Below are positions 47,934 through 55,113 of a stretch of DNA of 64,000 nt, in pieces (the first letter of the stretch is position 1; each line of letters begins with the position of its first letter). The stretch spans positions 1,149,475 through 1,213,474 of the forward strand of contig NZ_JAFEJK010000001.1 in the NCBI RefSeq assembly GCF_016888515.1, given 5' to 3'. The translations under genes were made by a program, and so were the position numbers. The notes below the pieces were generated by a model. The model worked only from the letters and a program-made list of their open reading frames with translations. It made no database searches and was not told the DNA's origin. The stretch comes from Shimia biformata. GTDB lineage: Bacteria; Pseudomonadota; Alphaproteobacteria; Rhodobacterales; Rhodobacteraceae.

Positions 47934-48830
47934 TTACTTGTAAATTGCCGCGTATCGGGGCGCAAAGAACTTCACGAAAGTTCTGACCTCCCGGCGGCGA
48001 TAAGCGTCCGGCGAAATCAGGATCAGGTGCGGCACGTTGAGGGCCTCGGGGGGATCGAAACACCGTATCAATGTGCCGTTCTTCACGTCGGACTCGGCCA
48101 TCCGAACATTCATCAGTCCAACGCCCTGACCTGTGCGTACCGCGGCATCACGCAGGCTTGCTTCGCTAAATTTTTGATAGATCCGTTCTTCTGGAACCTG
48201 TTGTCTGAGCCATTTATAAATCCTGGGCGTGATGGCGTCGTGACGCAGGGCAAGGATCTTGTGGTCCTTCAACTCTTGCGGCGATGCAGGAAACCCGTGC
48301 CTTTCCGCATAGCTGGCCGCACAGAACATCGTGAACTGCGCCGTGCTGACCTTTCGACAGACCAACTCGGGGTCGGGCTGTGTCCAGGCCAGTCGAAGCG
48401 CGATGTCGGCTTCACCCGCCATCAGGTCAAATACCCGCGCACCAGGCAGGAACTCGAACTCGATCTCGGGGTGGCGCGCGCTGAAGTCGTTGAAGATGTC
48501 GGTCGATCTGCCGCTAAGATTGGCGGCAAAGGCGGTAATGCGGATTGGCCGTGGGCGCCGCAGGGTTGACGCTTTTTCAGCAAAGGACAGGGCGGCGCTT
48601 TCCATCCGTTCTGCCTCGTCCCTCAGCAAATGCGCGTTCTGCGTTGGTCGGAACCCGCGCGTGTCGCGTTCAAACAGAACAAGCCCAAGGACGTGTTCCA
48701 AGGCATCAATGCGCCGCGCAACGGTTGGCTGGGCAATACCAAGCTCGCTCGAGGCTGCCAGGGTCGACCCCGTCCGCATCACGGCAAGAAACACGCGAAT
48801 ATCTGACCAATTGTCGAAATCGCTCTTCAT
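47934..48830 (-). CDS. LysR-family transcriptional regulator
   Basis: A 298-aa regulator. The N-terminal winged HTH is WSDIRVFLAVMRTGSTLAASSELGIAQPTVARRI (read as two segments of the motif), followed by the wing and linker helix. The C-terminal effector domain starts at RPRPIRITAFAANLSG and includes FEFLPGARVFDLMAGEADIALRL, a typical LysR phrase. The family resembles the GcvA/AmpR-like group with an incomplete second subdomain. The ATG at 48830 was chosen because the frame upstream lacks family sequence. It is divergent from a 76-aa protein gene, a likely target. The effector is unknown. Confidence 0.9.
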   Translation of the reverse strand: MKSDFDNWSDIRVFLAVMRTGSTLAASSELGIAQPTVARRIDALEHVLGLVLFERDTRGFRPTQNAHLLRDEAERMESAALSFAEKASTLRRPRPIRITAFAANLSGRSTDIFNDFSARHPEIEFEFLPGARVFDLMAGEADIALRLAWTQPDPELVCRKVSTAQFTMFCAASYAERHGFPASPQELKDHKILALRHDAITPRIYKWLRQQVPEERIYQKFSEASLRDAAVRTGQGVGLMNVRMAESDVKNGTLIRCFDPPEALNVPHLILISPDAYRRREVRTFVKFFAPRYAAIYK

Positions 48831-48926
48831 TTTTGTAGAACAGCACATCGCCAGCCCGGATACCAAGCGCTTTTTGGCCGGGCTAGGATGCAGGGAAACC
48901 AGCCCAAGCAACCGGAGATGACCAGT

Positions 48927-49157
48927 ATGACAACGCTATCCGCTTTTGCCCCGCCGTTCATGTCGCAGCTGTTTCAGATGTCGATGCGCGTGTTCCCCGG
49001 CAACCGTCCGACAAGCGATCCGGTCACCAGAGACCAAGAAAACATGGACCGCGCACGCCGTGATTTCATCCGCGACGTGATCGAGACAAATCCCGATGCC
49101 TTTACCAGCGATATTGATATCCAGTTTATGATGCAGGCCTATCCTGGCAAGTTCTGA
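48927..49157 (+). CDS. Small hypothetical protein divergent from LysR
   Basis: A 76-aa protein. The first 25 residues are hydrophobic with phenylalanine and methionine (TLSAFAPPFMSQLFQMSMRVF). The rest is charged, with RDQENMDRARRDFIRDVIETNPDAF and the tail IDIQFMMQAYPGKF. The ATG at 48927 has GGAG 11 bp upstream; another ATG three codons earlier sits too close to it. I do not recognise the family. It is transcribed away from the LysR gene across a gap of less than 100 bp, so regulation by that protein is plausible. Confidence 0.65.
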   Translation: MTTLSAFAPPFMSQLFQMSMRVFPGNRPTSDPVTRDQENMDRARRDFIRDVIETNPDAFTSDIDIQFMMQAYPGKF

Positions 49158-49234
49158 ATGCGCAGGGAAAAACAGGGTTGAACCGGTTGCGGCAACTGGC
49201 CAGCTTGGGCGCACGCCGCAGCAGGAGACCGCCG

Positions 49235-49837
49235 ATGCCCGCCTTGATCCCTACCGACTACTATGCCGAGATTACTTGGATCGGCCGCGTCGCCGACAGT
49301 GCATCCTCGTTGAAGGCCGCGCCTTTGTCACACGCGACATTGCAATTCGGTGGGATCGCTGGAGAATGTCACGGCGGGCTGACGCGCCTTTCGTGCAGCC
49401 GTGTAACCAGCCAGCATCCAAAGGGAACCGAGATCGCCAACGTCCGTCAATTGTCGATTGTCAGCCAGGAAGACCTTGACGCGATTGCCGCCGAGATCGG
49501 GTTGGATGCGTTGCATCCTTCTTATGTCGGTGCTTCGCTTGTTCTCAGCGGCATTCCCGACTTCACCCACATCCCTCCGTCGTCACGCTTGCAGGCCGAT
49601 AGCGGTGCGACGCTGGTTGTGGACATGGAAAACCGTCCTTGCATTTTTCCGGGGCGGGTCATCGAGGCTGATTTTCCCGGTGCGGGAAAGAAGTTCAAGC
49701 CCGCCGCCACAAACCGTCGCGGCGTGACGGCGTGGGTCGAACGGCCGGGTGAGATCCAGGTCGGAGGCCGCATGCGGCTTCACGTCCCTGACCAACCGGT
49801 TTGGGCGCAGCTGGCCGAAGTTCGATCCAGCGCATGA
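49235..49837 (+). CDS. MOSC domain-containing protein
   Basis: A 200-aa protein with a MOSC domain, the C-terminal unit of molybdenum-cofactor sulfurases, found alone in many bacteria. The conserved cysteine is in LTRLSCSRVTSQHPKGTEIANVRQ. The second part, LHPSYVGASLVLSGIPDF and LVVDMENRPCIFPGRVIE, fits the beta-barrel. The ATG at 49235 has GGAG 9 bp upstream. The substrate or sulfur acceptor is not known. It lies just before fhs with a gap of 180 bp, so co-transcription is uncertain. Confidence 0.8.
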   Translation: MPALIPTDYYAEITWIGRVADSASSLKAAPLSHATLQFGGIAGECHGGLTRLSCSRVTSQHPKGTEIANVRQLSIVSQEDLDAIAAEIGLDALHPSYVGASLVLSGIPDFTHIPPSSRLQADSGATLVVDMENRPCIFPGRVIEADFPGAGKKFKPAATNRRGVTAWVERPGEIQVGGRMRLHVPDQPVWAQLAEVRSSA

Positions 49838-50017
49838 GTTTTGCCGCGTGGCAGCGATCTGGCGCGCCATCGGGCAAAAATCCACCTAACGGAAACCCTT
49901 GTTTCCCGCTTCGACGCAAGCAGCGCGGAAAATGTCGGATTCTCCCTCTTTGTGCCGTTGCCGCCGCGCTATCAAAGCGTCAAACACTGCGGCCAAGGCC
50001 TCAACAGGGGAAAGACA

Positions 50018-51694
50018 ATGAGTTTCAAATCAGACATTGAAATCGCCCGCGAAGCGAAAAAGCGCCCGATACAAGAGATCGGCGCGAAGCTGGGGATCGG
50101 GTCGGACGACCTTCTGCCCTATGGCCATGACAAGGCCAAAGTCAGCCAGGATTTCATCCAGTCCGTCCACGGCAACAAGAACGGCAAGCTGATCCTTGTT
50201 ACGGCGATCAACCCGACACCGGCGGGGGAGGGCAAGACGACGACCACGGTAGGGCTTGGTGACGGGCTGAATGCAATTGGCAAGAAGGCGGCGATCTGTA
50301 TCCGCGAAGCCTCGCTCGGGCCGTGTTTCGGGATGAAAGGCGGGGCCGCCGGCGGTGGATATGCGCAGGTTGTGCCGATGGAGGAAATGAACCTTCATTT
50401 CACCGGGGATTTCCACGCGATCACGGCGGCGCACAACCTGCTGTCGGCGATGATCGACAACCACATCTACTGGGGCAACGCGCTGGAAATCGACGAGCGC
50501 CGGATCACATGGCGCCGGGTGATGGACATGAACGACCGTGCGCTGCGCGATATGGTCGTCGGGCTGGGCGGCGTGCCGAACGGTTTCGCCCGCCAGACCG
50601 GGTTCGACATCACCGTTGCGTCTGAAGTGATGGCAATCCTCTGCCTGGCGACCGATCTGGAAGACCTTGAAAAGCGGTTGGGGGACATCATCGTCGCCTA
50701 TACTCGCGAGCGCAAACCAATCTATGCGCGTGACATCAAGGCCGATGGCGCGATGACGGTTCTTCTCAAGGACGCGATGCAGCCGAACCTTGTGCAGACG
50801 CTGGAAAACAACCCGGCCTTCGTGCATGGCGGACCGTTTGCCAACATCGCGCATGGTTGTAACTCGGTCATTGCGACCACGACGGCGCTGAAAGTTGCCG
50901 ACTACGTGGTGACCGAGGCCGGTTTTGGTGCTGACCTTGGCGCCGAGAAGTTCATGAACATCAAGTGCCGCAAGGCCGGCCTTGCGCCGGACTGCGTGGT
51001 TCTCGTGGCCACTGTGCGGGCGATGAAAATGAACGGCGGTGTCGCCAAGGCCGATCTTGGAACTGAGAATGTCGAGGCGGTCGAGAAAGGTTGCCCCAAC
51101 CTGGGCCGCCATATCGCCAACCTCAAACGGTTCGGTGTGCCCGTTGTGGTCGCCATCAACCACTTCGTCAGCGATACCGACGCCGAGGTTCAGGCGGTGA
51201 AGGACTATGTCGCCAGCCAGGGGTCGGAGGCGATCCTGTGCAAGCACTGGGCCGAAGGCTCGGCCGGGGTCACCGATCTGGCCGAACGTGTTGCCAAGAT
51301 CGCCGACAGCGGCGCCAGCCAGTTCGCGCCGCTTTATCGCGACGACATGGGGCTGTTCGAGAAGATCGAGACTATCGCCAAACAAATCTATCGTGCCGAC
51401 GAAGTGCTGGCGGACAAGAAGATCCGCGACCAGCTGCGCGCCTGGGAGGACGCCGGATATGGGCATCTTCCGGTGTGCATGGCAAAAACCCAGTATTCCT
51501 TCTCGACCGATCCGAACCTGCGCGGCGCGCCCACTGGACACTCGGTCCCGGTCCGCGAGGTGCGGCTGTCGGCGGGGGCGGGGTTCATTGTTGTGATCTG
51601 CGGTGAGATCATGACCATGCCGGGCCTGCCGCGCGTTCCATCGGCGGAAGCCATCCGACTGAATGACGCAGGCCATGTCGAGGGCTTGTTCTAA
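50018..51694 (+). CDS. fhs: Formate-tetrahydrofolate ligase Fhs
   Basis: A 558-aa ATP-dependent enzyme that makes 10-formyltetrahydrofolate from formate and THF in C1 metabolism. The P-loop is [20 protein letters not shown] near residue 60. [26 protein letters not shown] and the segment [20 protein letters not shown] are family signatures. Late blocks are [13 protein letters not shown] and [12 protein letters not shown]. The ATG at 50018 gives normal length; the frame upstream is not family sequence. In roseobacters Fhs with FolD supports C1 oxidation and assimilation; folD lies two genes downstream. Confidence 0.97.
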   Translation: MSFKSDIEIAREAKKRPIQEIGAKLGIGSDDLLPYGHDKAKVSQDFIQSVHGNKNGKLILVTAINPTPAGEGKTTTTVGLGDGLNAIGKKAAICIREASLGPCFGMKGGAAGGGYAQVVPMEEMNLHFTGDFHAITAAHNLLSAMIDNHIYWGNALEIDERRITWRRVMDMNDRALRDMVVGLGGVPNGFARQTGFDITVASEVMAILCLATDLEDLEKRLGDIIVAYTRERKPIYARDIKADGAMTVLLKDAMQPNLVQTLENNPAFVHGGPFANIAHGCNSVIATTTALKVADYVVTEAGFGADLGAEKFMNIKCRKAGLAPDCVVLVATVRAMKMNGGVAKADLGTENVEAVEKGCPNLGRHIANLKRFGVPVVVAINHFVSDTDAEVQAVKDYVASQGSEAILCKHWAEGSAGVTDLAERVAKIADSGASQFAPLYRDDMGLFEKIETIAKQIYRADEVLADKKIRDQLRAWEDAGYGHLPVCMAKTQYSFSTDPNLRGAPTGHSVPVREVRLSAGAGFIVVICGEIMTMPGLPRVPSAEAIRLNDAGHVEGLF

Positions 51695-51757
51695 GGCGGC
51701 AAAACAGGGTACTGCGGCCCCGTGAGATTCTTGCTTGCCGGGCCGTAGGACAGATCA

Positions 51758-52063
51758 ATGACCGACCGCATCCCACCCAAAGATTGCCTCGACATGGGGG
51801 GCCTCAGGGACCAGATCGACCTGCTTGATCGAGACCTAGTGGCGCTGTTGCGGGACCGGGCGGGATATATTGACCGGGCGATTGAGCTGAAACAGGAAAA
51901 CGGCTGGCCGGCGCGCATCCCATCGCGGGTCGAGGACGTGGTGCAGAAAGTTCGCGCCGCGGCCGTGGCACAGGGGCTGGACGCCGAACTTGCCGAAACC
52001 CTTTGGCGTCACTTGATTGACTGGTCCATTGACCGCGAAGCGCGGGTCCTCGCGGCAGAGTAA
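51758..52063 (+). CDS. Chorismate mutase, AroQ class
   Basis: A 101-aa all-helical mutase that converts chorismate to prephenate for phenylalanine and tyrosine synthesis. LRDQIDLLDRDLVALLRDRAGYI holds the first long helix with the conserved arginines. AIELKQENGWPARIPSRVEDVV contains the active-site lysine and the loop. WRHLIDWSIDREARVL closes the fold. The similarity to isochorismate-pyruvate lyase (PchB) leaves that as the alternative. It sits between fhs and folD, with gaps of 63 and 33 bp. Confidence 0.85.
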   Translation: MTDRIPPKDCLDMGGLRDQIDLLDRDLVALLRDRAGYIDRAIELKQENGWPARIPSRVEDVVQKVRAAAVAQGLDAELAETLWRHLIDWSIDREARVLAAE

Positions 52064-52096
52064 TCCCCGGTATCAGGGACAGAAACGGAGAACGAC

Positions 52097-52999
52097 ATGG
52101 CGGCAATCCTCATCGACGGCAAGGCATTTGCAGCAACGGTGCGCGAGAAGGTGGCGGCCCATGTCGCCCGGCTGAAGTCCGATCACGGCATCACGCCAGG
52201 GCTTGCAGTTGTGTTGGTGGGCGAAGACCCGGCAAGCCAGGTCTATGTCCGCTCGAAAGGCAAGCAGACGGTCGAGGTCGGCATGAACTCATACGAGCAC
52301 AAGCTTGAGGCCGACACGTCCGAGTCTGACCTTCTCGCGTTGATCGACCAGCTGAACAATGACCCCGCCGTGAATGGCATCCTGGTGCAGCTTCCCTTGC
52401 CGGGACACCTGAACGAGGACCTGGTGATCAACGCGATTGACCCGGCCAAAGATGTCGACGGGTTTCATATTTCCAACGTCGGCCTTCTGGGGACAGGGCA
52501 GAAATCCATGGTGCCCTGCACGCCGCTGGGCTGCCTGATGATGCTGCGCGATCACCACGGTTCGTTGTCGGGTATGGATGCGGTGGTCATTGGCCGCTCC
52601 AACATTGTTGGCAAGCCGATGGCGCAGCTTCTTCTGGGGGACAGCTGCACCGTAACCATCGCCCATAGCCGCACCAAGGACCTGCCCGACGTGGTGCGCC
52701 GCGCCGATATCGTGGTGGCAGCGGTCGGCCGTCCGCAGATGGTGCCGGGTGACTGGATCAAACCCGGCGCGACCGTGATTGATGTAGGTATTAACCGCAT
52801 CGACGCGCCAGAAAAAGGCGAAGGCAAGACTCGTCTCGTCGGGGATGTGGACTTTGACAGCGCGGTTCAGGTGGCAGGTGCCATCACGCCCGTGCCGGGC
52901 GGTGTCGGGCCGATGACCATTGCCTGCCTCCTTGCCAATACCGTGACCGCCTGCTGCCGTGCCAACGGGTTGGAAGAACCCGAGGGCCTGACGGCCTGA
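52097..52999 (+). CDS. folD: Bifunctional methylenetetrahydrofolate dehydrogenase/cyclohydrolase FolD
   Basis: A 300-aa enzyme linking 5,10-methylene- and 10-formyl-tetrahydrofolate through methenyl-THF with NADP. The catalytic lysine lies in [30 protein letters not shown] and DVDGFH follow. The NADP loop is [18 protein letters not shown], and the C-terminal signature [18 protein letters not shown]. Together with Fhs it forms a C1-folate route. Converges with a thioesterase gene (gap 2 bp). Confidence 0.97.
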   Translation: MAAILIDGKAFAATVREKVAAHVARLKSDHGITPGLAVVLVGEDPASQVYVRSKGKQTVEVGMNSYEHKLEADTSESDLLALIDQLNNDPAVNGILVQLPLPGHLNEDLVINAIDPAKDVDGFHISNVGLLGTGQKSMVPCTPLGCLMMLRDHHGSLSGMDAVVIGRSNIVGKPMAQLLLGDSCTVTIAHSRTKDLPDVVRRADIVVAAVGRPQMVPGDWIKPGATVIDVGINRIDAPEKGEGKTRLVGDVDFDSAVQVAGAITPVPGGVGPMTIACLLANTVTACCRANGLEEPEGLTA

Positions 53000-53001
53000 G
53001 T

Positions 53002-53430
53002 CTAACCTTTGGGAAAGACCGGCATCATTGTGCCGGTCAGCAGCGCGACATGCAGCCGCTTGTCGTTTTCCTCGGCCCAGACATCGGCCTGAACGATCAT
53101 CAGCCGTCGCCCGGGTTTGATCACCCGCCCCGTGGCGACCAGCCGGTCGCCGGTGCCGGGGGCCAGCAGGTTTATTTTCATCTCGGTGGTCAGGACATCG
53201 GCGTCCCGAGGCATCAGCGACAGTGCCGCATAACCCGCCGCCGAATCCCCGATCCCGAATGTCAGCGCGGCATGGGCAAAGCCCTGTTGCTGCCGGCAAG
53301 TGGTAGGAATGGACGAGGTCAAAGTGACGCGGCCCTCAGAGATTTCCGATATGGACGCATCAAGTGTTGCCATCATAGATTGATTTTCAAAACTTTTTTC
53401 AATCTTGGTCGCAATTTCAGGAGACAACAT
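53002..53430 (-). CDS. PaaI-family hot-dog thioesterase
   Basis: A 142-aa hot-dog protein of the PaaI/YdiI type. QQGFAHAALTFGIGDSAAGYAAL contains the active-site acidic position and the long central helix. LTTEMKINLLAPGTGDRLVATGRVIKPG is the characteristic strand pair. The likely activity is acyl-CoA hydrolysis, but the substrate is not readable. No signal peptide is present. It is divergent from the LytTR regulator, with about 115 bp between. Confidence 0.88.
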   Translation of the reverse strand: MLSPEIATKIEKSFENQSMMATLDASISEISEGRVTLTSSIPTTCRQQQGFAHAALTFGIGDSAAGYAALSLMPRDADVLTTEMKINLLAPGTGDRLVATGRVIKPGRRLMIVQADVWAEENDKRLHVALLTGTMMPVFPKG

Positions 53431-53544
53431 GCAGGTCTTTACCCTTTTCTGAAAGTGCCTGTATTCTAAGCACCAACCTCAGATGACGTGTCGCGCCCGT
53501 CAAGCGCGCCGCAACGTCCGAAATGCCATTTTTGAGCCAATTGA

Positions 53545-54384
53545 ATGATGACTTTTCCTTCCGGGGACGATTTCAAGACCGCGTTTTCCGAAACATTCTC
53601 TGGCCTGAACTCCCGGCCTGTGCTGCTGTTTTGTATCCTGTGCGCAGCGGCGGCTGGGGTGGCTGGACCCTTTGGGACCTATTCCGCGCTCACCCCATTG
53701 GCGCGAATGGCCTACTGGGGGAGCCTTGTGGTGCTGTCGGTGCCGCTGGGCTATGCAGCTTACGCGATCAGCCTGGCGTTTTTCCGTGACCGTAGCCTAC
53801 TTGTAAGAAATGCAAGTGCTGTCCTGCTGGGATCTGTTTTCATCACAGGGCTGGTTTGGGTCGAAACCTACTTTTTTGCAAAAGCTACAAACTCCCGACC
53901 GCCACCACTCCGGGAACTTGCCGCGTTCGTGTTTCTGATTACCGCGCTGGGCGGCGTCGCGCGCCATGTGATTGACCAGTTCACGCAGCGCCAGATTGAT
54001 CACACGAGAAAAGACGCGCCACCGGAAGAATCCCGGCCTGTATCCGCGCCTGCGCTTTTGCCTGATGCGTGTCAACCAAGGCTTCTGCGCCGTTTGTCGG
54101 CGCAATGGGAGGGGCAGATCTTCAACCTTTCGGTCGAGGATCACCTTGTCATCGTCGCCAACAATCACCGCGAGGAAAGGCTGCGGATGCGGTTTGGCGA
54201 CGCGATTGACGAAATGGATGGGGTTCTGGGCATTCGCGTGCATCGGTCGCATTGGGTGGCGCAACATGCCATCGACAGAATCGAACGATCCAAGGGCCGG
54301 GTTTTTGTCGCGCTCACCAACGGGGCTCGTGTCCCGGTCAGTCGCACCTACCTGCCGGCGTTGGAGCGGTATCTGCGCGACTGA
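53545..54384 (+). CDS. Membrane-bound LytTR-domain transcriptional regulator
   Basis: A 279-aa protein joining a membrane domain to a LytTR DNA-binding domain. Four hydrophobic helices lie in about residues 28-142 (LLFCILCAAAAGVAGPFG, WGSLVVLSVPLGYAAYAISL, ASAVLLGSVFITGLVW and AAFVFLITALGGVARHVI). A proline-rich linker follows. The LytTR domain is residues 185-279, with IFNLSVEDHLVIVANNHREE, GIRVHRSHWVAQHAIDRIER and RVPVSRTYLPALERYL. It lacks a receiver domain, so it senses through the membrane part or by binding. Starts at ATG-ATG, with a GAG site nearby. The target is unknown. Confidence 0.88.
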   Translation: MMTFPSGDDFKTAFSETFSGLNSRPVLLFCILCAAAAGVAGPFGTYSALTPLARMAYWGSLVVLSVPLGYAAYAISLAFFRDRSLLVRNASAVLLGSVFITGLVWVETYFFAKATNSRPPPLRELAAFVFLITALGGVARHVIDQFTQRQIDHTRKDAPPEESRPVSAPALLPDACQPRLLRRLSAQWEGQIFNLSVEDHLVIVANNHREERLRMRFGDAIDEMDGVLGIRVHRSHWVAQHAIDRIERSKGRVFVALTNGARVPVSRTYLPALERYLRD

Positions 54385-54398
54385 GTGGCCCCGAGTTT

Positions 54399-55064
54399 TC
54401 AGCCACGCGGCATCGGCAGAATGCGCGGAGTCTGACCGGTGACAATGGCCATGGCCTCTGGGCGCATGAGACCGGCCAGCGCTTCGTCCGACGACCGCAA
54501 TCCGCCGGTGAACGTGCCATAGGCCGGCAGGATCACCCGATCGCTGTCAAACAGGAAAGCGGGGCGCGAGATGCCGCGCAAACGGGTCTGTACCCGAACC
54601 TTGGGGTGATAGTGTCCCGAAACTTCGCCCGAGCGACCGGGCCGTGCGATATGGCGGAAGGTCAGCGGCGGCAGGGGCAGTTCAGCCAGATGGCTGCCCC
54701 CCAGGTCGACCGGTCCGGGGTCGTGATTGCCCTCGATCCAGACCCAGCGACGGCCCGCCTGAAGGCGGTTGATCCACAGCCGGTCCTCGTCGGGCAAACC
54801 CCGTGCAGCGCCAAGGTCGTCGAAACTGTCCCCTAGGCAGATCACTGTCGCCGCGCCGGTTCGCATCAGGTCGTTTTCCAGCCGGATCAGGGTGTCACGG
54901 GTTTCATAAGGTGGCAGGTGGGCGCCGCCATTGCGGGCAATGCGCTCGGATTTTCCAAGGTGCAGGTCCGATACGCACAGCAGCCGTTTTTCGGCCCACC
55001 ATAACGCGCCCGTTCCAAGCGCGGTCAGGCGCGCGCCCGCCAGAGAGAAGTCTTGCCCAAGCAT
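54399..55064 (-). CDS. pdeM: Ligase-associated DNA damage response endonuclease PdeM
   Basis: A 221-aa calcineurin-like metallophosphoesterase. The metal-site motifs are all present: CVSDLHLGKSER, ICLGDSFDD, WIEGNHDPG, and SGHYHPKVRV. The C-terminal PAYGTFTGGLR is typical of the PdeM group, which is linked with the Lhr-like helicase and often a DNA ligase. Here the helicase lies 49 bp upstream on the same strand, but no ligase or exonuclease gene of the set is adjacent. Activity on damaged DNA ends is inferred from the family. Confidence 0.9.
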   Translation of the reverse strand: MLGQDFSLAGARLTALGTGALWWAEKRLLCVSDLHLGKSERIARNGGAHLPPYETRDTLIRLENDLMRTGAATVICLGDSFDDLGAARGLPDEDRLWINRLQAGRRWVWIEGNHDPGPVDLGGSHLAELPLPPLTFRHIARPGRSGEVSGHYHPKVRVQTRLRGISRPAFLFDSDRVILPAYGTFTGGLRSSDEALAGLMRPEAMAIVTGQTPRILPMPRG

Positions 55065-55113
55065 GATGCTGACCTAGCCAAAGCACGCCGGACAAAGCAA
55101 GCGCAATCACTGC

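Noticed and set aside
45761-47965. A 734-codon minus-strand frame opposite ftsH
   Set aside because: It covers the reverse of ftsH and part of tilS, has low-complexity composition and no domain; ftsH is certain.
49838-50017. A possible folate-sensing riboswitch ahead of fhs
   Set aside because: I see no conserved pairing pattern; the 180-bp leader contains only a plain ribosome site near the ATG.
50030-51676. A 548-codon minus-strand frame opposite fhs
   Set aside because: It mirrors fhs almost exactly and has no family features.
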